In this document: piece after piece, positions 59,101 through 64,000 of the stretch
How positions within the stretch are numbered: position 1 is the first letter of the stretch
How the letters are laid out: every line of letters begins with the position of its first letter
Source of the DNA: Parascedosporium putredinis
Lineage: Eukaryota; Ascomycota; Sordariomycetes; Microascales; Microascaceae
Direction: 5' to 3'
Length of the DNA stretch: 64,000 nucleotides
NCBI GenBank assembly: GCA_949357655.1
Contig: CASHTG010000009.1
Coordinates: 1,054,001-1,118,000, forward strand
Made by a program: the position numbers and the translations under genes
Notes under the pieces: generated by a model
What the model was told of the DNA's origin: nothing
Databases searched by the model: none
Seen by the model: only the letters and a program-made list of their open reading frames with translations

Positions 59101-61171
59101 ATGGCTTTCATTAAAGAATCAAGCGCCATATCTTTCAAGTACGATTCTGAGACCCTGAGGGTTGAATCATGGGGTCCAAATGCCTTCCGTGTCCGAGCCA
59201 CTCATCAGCCCGTGTTTCCGGCGGAGAACTGGGCGCTCGAAGAGCCAGTCATAGCCCCTAACGATGTGTCTATTGAGGCGGGCGAAACAGCAAGTATAAA
59301 AAACGGGAATATCACCGCTACCATTTCAGCACGTGGAAAGCTTCTTATCTTCAACAATAAAACCGGCAAGCCCATATTAGAGGAATTCTCGCGCCATCGA
59401 CTCGATCTTATGGACCCAAAATGTAGCGCCCTAACAATCCAAGCTCGGGAATTTATCCCCGGCTAGGTAGTGAATCTTGGAAGCTGACAGCACGATTCGA
59501 GTCACTTGATGCCGAGGAGCGGATTTATGGTATGGGCCAATACCAACAACCATTCATGAATCTCAAGGGTGCACAGCTGGAACTTGCCCAGCGAAATAGC
59601 CAAGCTAGCGTTCCTTTCGCAGTCTCTAGCCTTGGCTATGGCTTTCTCTGGAACAACCCTTCAATTGGTCGGGCTGTGTTTGGTACAAATGTAACGACAT
59701 TCGAAGCGTCGTCCACCAACATTATGGACTACTGGATTGTTACCGGAGACTCGCCTTCTGACATTGTTAGGGCATATACAGATGTGACAGGAAAGTCCCA
59801 GAGATGCCCGAGTACGGCCTCGGGTTCTGGCAATGTAAGCTAAGGTATCAAACGCAGGACGAGATACTCCAGGTTGCCCGAGAACATAAGTCACGTGGGC
59901 TACCGATAGATGTCATTGTCGTTGACTTCTTCCACTGGCCTAAAGAAGGCGAATGGAAATTTGATCCTACATTCTGGCCTGACCCTGGTGAGTGACCTTC
60001 AGGTTAATGAGGAAGATTAACATATCAGGAGACTAACAACATACTCGTGTAACTATCAGAAACAATGATTAAGGAGCTCAAGTCTTTAGACATCGAATGC
60101 ATGGTTTCTGTTTGGCCCACTGTCGACCGTCAGTCAGAGAATTACTCCGACATGCTCTCTCAGGGCCTTTTGATCCACCAGGATAGAGGCTGGAGGATAT
60201 CTATGGAGGGTCCAGGCAACACAGTCCATTTTGACGCAACAAATCCAGAAGCTAGAGAGTACGTATGGCAAAAGGTGAAAAGCAACTACTACGATAAAGG
60301 GATCCGGCTTTTTGGCTAGACGAGGCAGAGCCCGAATATACGGTATATGATTTCGACATCTACCGGTATTATAGAGGTCCCAACCTGATGATCGGTAACT
60401 GGTACCCTCGGGATTACTCTCGAGGCTTCTACGAAGGGATGAAGGCTTCCGGACAGGATAAAGTTGTGAATTTGGTCCGTTGCGCGTGGGCCGGAAGCCA
60501 AAGGTACGGTGCTCTCCTCTGGTCTGGAGACATTGCTAGCTCGTGGGGTAGCTTTCGTGACCAACTCTCCGCCGGCTTAAACGCAGGTCTGGCCGGGATA
60601 TCATGGTGGACGACTGATATCGGTGGTTTCCACGGCGGCAATCCAGATGACCCGAACTTCCGAGAACTTTTATACGCTGGTTCCAATGGGCTGCTTTCTG
60701 CCCTGTGATGCGCCTCCACGGTGACCGCGAACCTCGCCAGCCTCAGCTAGGGAACTCGGGAGGTAGCCACTGTCGATCAGGTGCCGCTAATGAGGTTTGG
60801 TCATATGGCGAGGAAGTCTATCAAATCTGCAAGACATATTTAGCTCTACGGGAGAAGATGAAAGATTATATTCGGGAGCTGATGAAAGCTGCTCATATTC
60901 ACGGCGACCCCCTCATGCGTCCCTTGTTTTACGACTTTCCACAGGACGAGAAAGCGTGGAGAATCGAGGACGAGTATATGTTCGGTTGGAAGTACTTAGT
61001 AGCACCTGTGCTCAAAGCTGGTCAGATGCAGTCTACGGTCTATCTTCCTAAGGGGAAACAGTGGCGACTAGTTTCCGCCCAGGGCGAGGCCACGGGGACG
61101 CGTTGCAAGGAGGAAGTTATGTAACGGTACCGTGCCCACTAGCATACACACCTGTCTTTGAGGTTATTTAG
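59101..61171 (+). CDS. GH31 alpha-xylosidase-like hydrolase, two exons, five frame breaks
   Basis: Exons are 59101-59987 and 60060-61171. The start MAFIKESSAISFKYDSETLR has no signal peptide, so it is intracellular. ERIYGMGQYQQPFMNLKG, then SLGYGFLWNNPSIGRAVFG, and VIVVDFFHWPKEGEWKFDP belong to the alpha-xylosidase (YicI/XylS-like) branch of GH31. The nucleophile Asp lies in FWLDEAEPE and the acid/base Asp in LWSGDI. SGAANEVWSYG, PLMRPLFYDFP and a beta-sandwich follow. Breaks lie at 59457-59460, 59797-59799, 60309-60313, 60668-60671 and 61094-61097; single bases give 667 residues ending AYTPVFEVI at 61171. It should cleave alpha-xylosides or related alpha-glycosides. It follows the transporter on the same strand. 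Confidence 0.88.
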
Positions 61172-64000
61172 ATCAAGGTGTGGCCAACAGCTAGGCGATT
61201 TTAGGACAGGGAGGCATTCTAAGTGTTATAGAATTAGCTATCAGCCAACTCTATCAAGCCCTAGATTATCATGTTGAGCATCCTTTACTATTTCCATCCA
61301 ATCCTAGGAAAATCGCCAGATTGATTAATTCGAAGGGGTTTAAGCTACATCTCTATGTGTACTCTATAGTCCCAGAAGCTACCCTACAGGCTATCGCGAC
61401 CTCAGGCGCTTACCCATACCATGTCTAAACACGCTTTATAAGGATTGAATCGTCGACATTAGAGAATAGAAACCCAAGAAGGAAAGAGTAAGCACCCGTG
61501 ACTGACCCTTCGGCACTCGGGATAATACCGACTCGAGGGGACGGTCACACTATTACTTAGCCTCTCGTGTCATCTGGCTTGACCTTCTCATTATCAGAGG
61601 ACCAAGGCAAAGATAACCCCCCAACCCTCCTTGGACTTTTCTTTTTAGTAGGTACGTTCATTACTTACCTCTTCTCTTTTAATAGAGCTACTAGATCTTC
61701 TGCTGTATTATCACTAGGATTCCCTCCTATATTTGATACGCTTATTTATCCATTTATTTTAACCTGACATTTTCCTGACTTGGAAGCCCACGTTCCGACC
61801 CACGTTAAGCTCATGATGCTATTGTCAACGTTGCCTCCCCTTTCGCTGATTCAGTCAGTCCTCTTAACTAGGCTGTTGGGTAGAAGACGACTCTATTAAT
61901 CATCTCCTCTGTCTATTACTGTATTCTGAAGCCCCTTCTCCGCTTGCTCACCGGGAAGATCAATAAGTTAAAGGCGAATCGACATTTTCTGTACCCTATC
62001 TCTTATCAAAAGCTTCGGTGATCTTGATGTTGACTGTTCAATATTGGCATTATCCTTCGTTCGTTTATCTCCCTTGTCTAGATCCGTTCCGTGTCAGGAC
62101 GGACTACTAATAAAAGGCTCCGCGGAACCTTTTGGCATATTCGGAATGCTTCTGGGCACCTTTTCTTAATGTCAATCCTTCTTTAGATTTATGACAAGCA
62201 AATACGGTTTGCAAGGGCCTATAAACAGCACTTGAGAAGTCCCCTTGTTGCTTGATTCTATTCAAAGCTTAAAGGTTTTGTATGAGGGCATCAGACCGTG
62301 ATAATTCAATATACAAGAGTAGATGAAGGAATTACTTCACATCTAGGTGGCAAGCTTAAAGGTATAAACAATGCTTCAAATGACTAGTCGATGGGTATAG
62401 AGAATAGATGAATATTTATGCCCTCTAAAGGTCATTTATACTTATAAGTACAGTATTATATCAGTGTCGTAATATTTATAGAGATGCACGTATTTAAGGC
62501 CGAGATACACATTCGGGTATAGGCGGTATTAGACGAATACTATTAAGTTGGAGATATAGGCTCCGCAGGCTGCAAAGAGAGATAGGGTAAAGGTGCAATT
62601 TCCAACCACTATCCATAGTCGTAGCTGGAAGGATATTTCTACACCTCCATCATTCTTTACTATCCTAAGATAACTAATCATGTGGAAATTCAGTTGATGC
62701 GTTCTGCGTCCTACATGTTGACCATCCCTAACCCCAATGTATGGCCCTTTCTTCGGCGAAAAGCTCTTTCTTTTCGGAGGGTATATGATCAAATAACGAT
62801 GCCTTCACAATCAGTTTTCCCGGGAAAGCCGGGCTACGTGTCAAAACAGAGCTATGCAGATGAGTTAAGAGAATCACATAAGTTGAGAGGTCGAGTTGAA
62901 GCGACAAGGTTAGAGGCTTACCTTCCGCAATTATTGCAGAACTGGCGCTATAACAGAGGATCCATGAGTAACCTGCTTATAATCTATTCTTAGGATGACA
63001 GAGGCAACATACTACTATCTCATTTCCCGAAAAGGTGTTCTTGTCCGAGTATAAGGTTAGGACACTCGTGATCTCCTTAATCGATGCATCGGATTCTTCA
63101 ACGATGTAGTTGATTGAATAAGCTATATAGTTGGCAAAATTTGTTAGCTCATAAGTTATATAACTAATGAATGGCCTGATACGTACGGCCTCCGGTGCGG
63201 CGGCAATTCAAGCTGAATAAATTCGTTAATTTCGAGTGGCTTCGAAAATATAGGATAAATTAGCGACCACATACCAGTGGCAAGCTATAACCGTTGACGG
63301 TGCCTGGGGTAAGGAAACCTCAATGCCCCCACAGTTGCAGTGGCCGTCGTATGAAGTCATATCTAGCGAGGGCGTCAGTACGGCCGTATAATTAGAGGTG
63401 AGAGGAAGATGGGATACAAAGGTGAGAATTGGTTATCGTAGAGACATTGTAGAAGAGGGGTTTATCATCGGGGATTTATCAGGTCGCGACGACAAAGCTG
63501 AGGGGTCAGATGAAGTGTCCAAATTGCGATGGCCGAGGTACCTAGGTAATAATAAACCGAGGCCGATGATCAACGATGCTACTAGCTAACCAGTTCTTCT
63601 ATGGGCTAGCTAAGAGGAAAGCTGAACGCTGGTTTCTATTTATTTGCCCAGCAACGACCACCCGTCTAGCGATCGTTAGCCTCCTGTCCGATTGCCCAAT
63701 AGGGCACCGGCCTTCTGAATGCGAGTTAGCGCTGTTGATGCTATGACGTCAGGGTCGCTGACGGACAATAGAGGCTTACGTCAGTAACTGATCTCGCTGG
63801 CGCCAGAGCTCTTCTAGTTCACCTAAAAAGTCTCTGCAACTACGAATTCTAACCGAACTTTACACAGCAAGTCTCGGACGATAGCTTGCTGCCAAACCTC
63901 TTGCGAACGAGAGCCAGCAACCCGCAATGGGTACAAGAACAAAAGCGGTGATAGCCGTGCTTCGGTTAGTGCTTTCTTTACAGACTTGGTTATAGTATCA
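61172..64000. other. Gene-poor right end, AT-rich, unresolved relics
   Basis: Nearly 2.8 kb. Plus frames at 61567-61767, 62682-62993 and 63398-63589 have no recognised family and uncertain starts. The base composition is TpA-rich in 62.2-62.7 and 63.0-63.3 kb. I see no terminal repeats or transposon proteins. Confidence 0.4.

Noticed and set aside
61172..64000. Transposon or telomere-proximal element at the right end
   Set aside because: No reverse transcriptase, transposase, integrase, terminal repeat or telomeric repeat was seen; only AT-rich composition.

Overview
The window looks like a filamentous ascomycete (Pezizomycotina, probably a sordariomycete) chromosome. Genes carry short GT-AG introns of about 55-135 nt with CTAAC-type branch sites. 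One regulator is a Zn2Cys6 factor. Families include fungal GMC oxidoreductases, a fungal CorA-like protein, DUF1996 and DUF2306 proteins, GH30/GH31/GH78 hydrolases and an alpha-glucoside-type permease. I found no rRNA, tRNA, CRISPR array or intact transposon.

Layout, left to right. 0-9 kb: a compact ELO-type elongase-like protein, an RWD/DUF1115 protein, a GH31 glycosidase, an atypical short-chain dehydrogenase and a secreted DUF1996 protein. 10-24 kb: an alpha/beta-hydrolase, an NmrA-like NAD(P)-binding protein, a Zn2Cys6 regulator divergent from a DUF2306 membrane protein, a cytochrome P450 and a secreted GMC oxidoreductase; this resembles a tailoring or catabolic cluster without a visible core synthase. 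26-34.5 kb: an unassigned membrane protein, a decayed histidine phosphatase, a CorA-like channel and an amino-acid permease. 34.5-38.7 kb: a gene-free stretch with a perfect 88-bp tandem duplication. 38.7-52 kb: a secreted cysteine-containing protein with a glycine-rich hydrophobic core, a dienelactone hydrolase, a secreted GH30 glycanase, a second secreted GMC oxidoreductase and a ferric reductase. 53-61 kb: a GH78 alpha-L-rhamnosidase divergent from an alpha-glucoside-type MFS transporter, followed by an alpha-xylosidase-like GH31. The two hydrolases lack signal peptides, so the module probably imports a glycoside and cleaves it inside the cell. The last 2.8 kb and several other intergenic tracts are AT-rich and hold nothing I can name.

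Important caveat: sixteen of the 22 genes not called pseudogene are interrupted by frame changes, about 47 in all by hand count. Every one can be explained by loss of a base (once, two bases) at a short homopolymer, and once these are allowed for, every exon phase and total length closes exactly. This points to base-calling or consensus error rather than true pseudogenes. The exception is the histidine phosphatase near 28.1-28.6 kb, which has substitutions to stop codons and a lost catalytic histidine. Lengths below for interrupted genes assume the missing bases.
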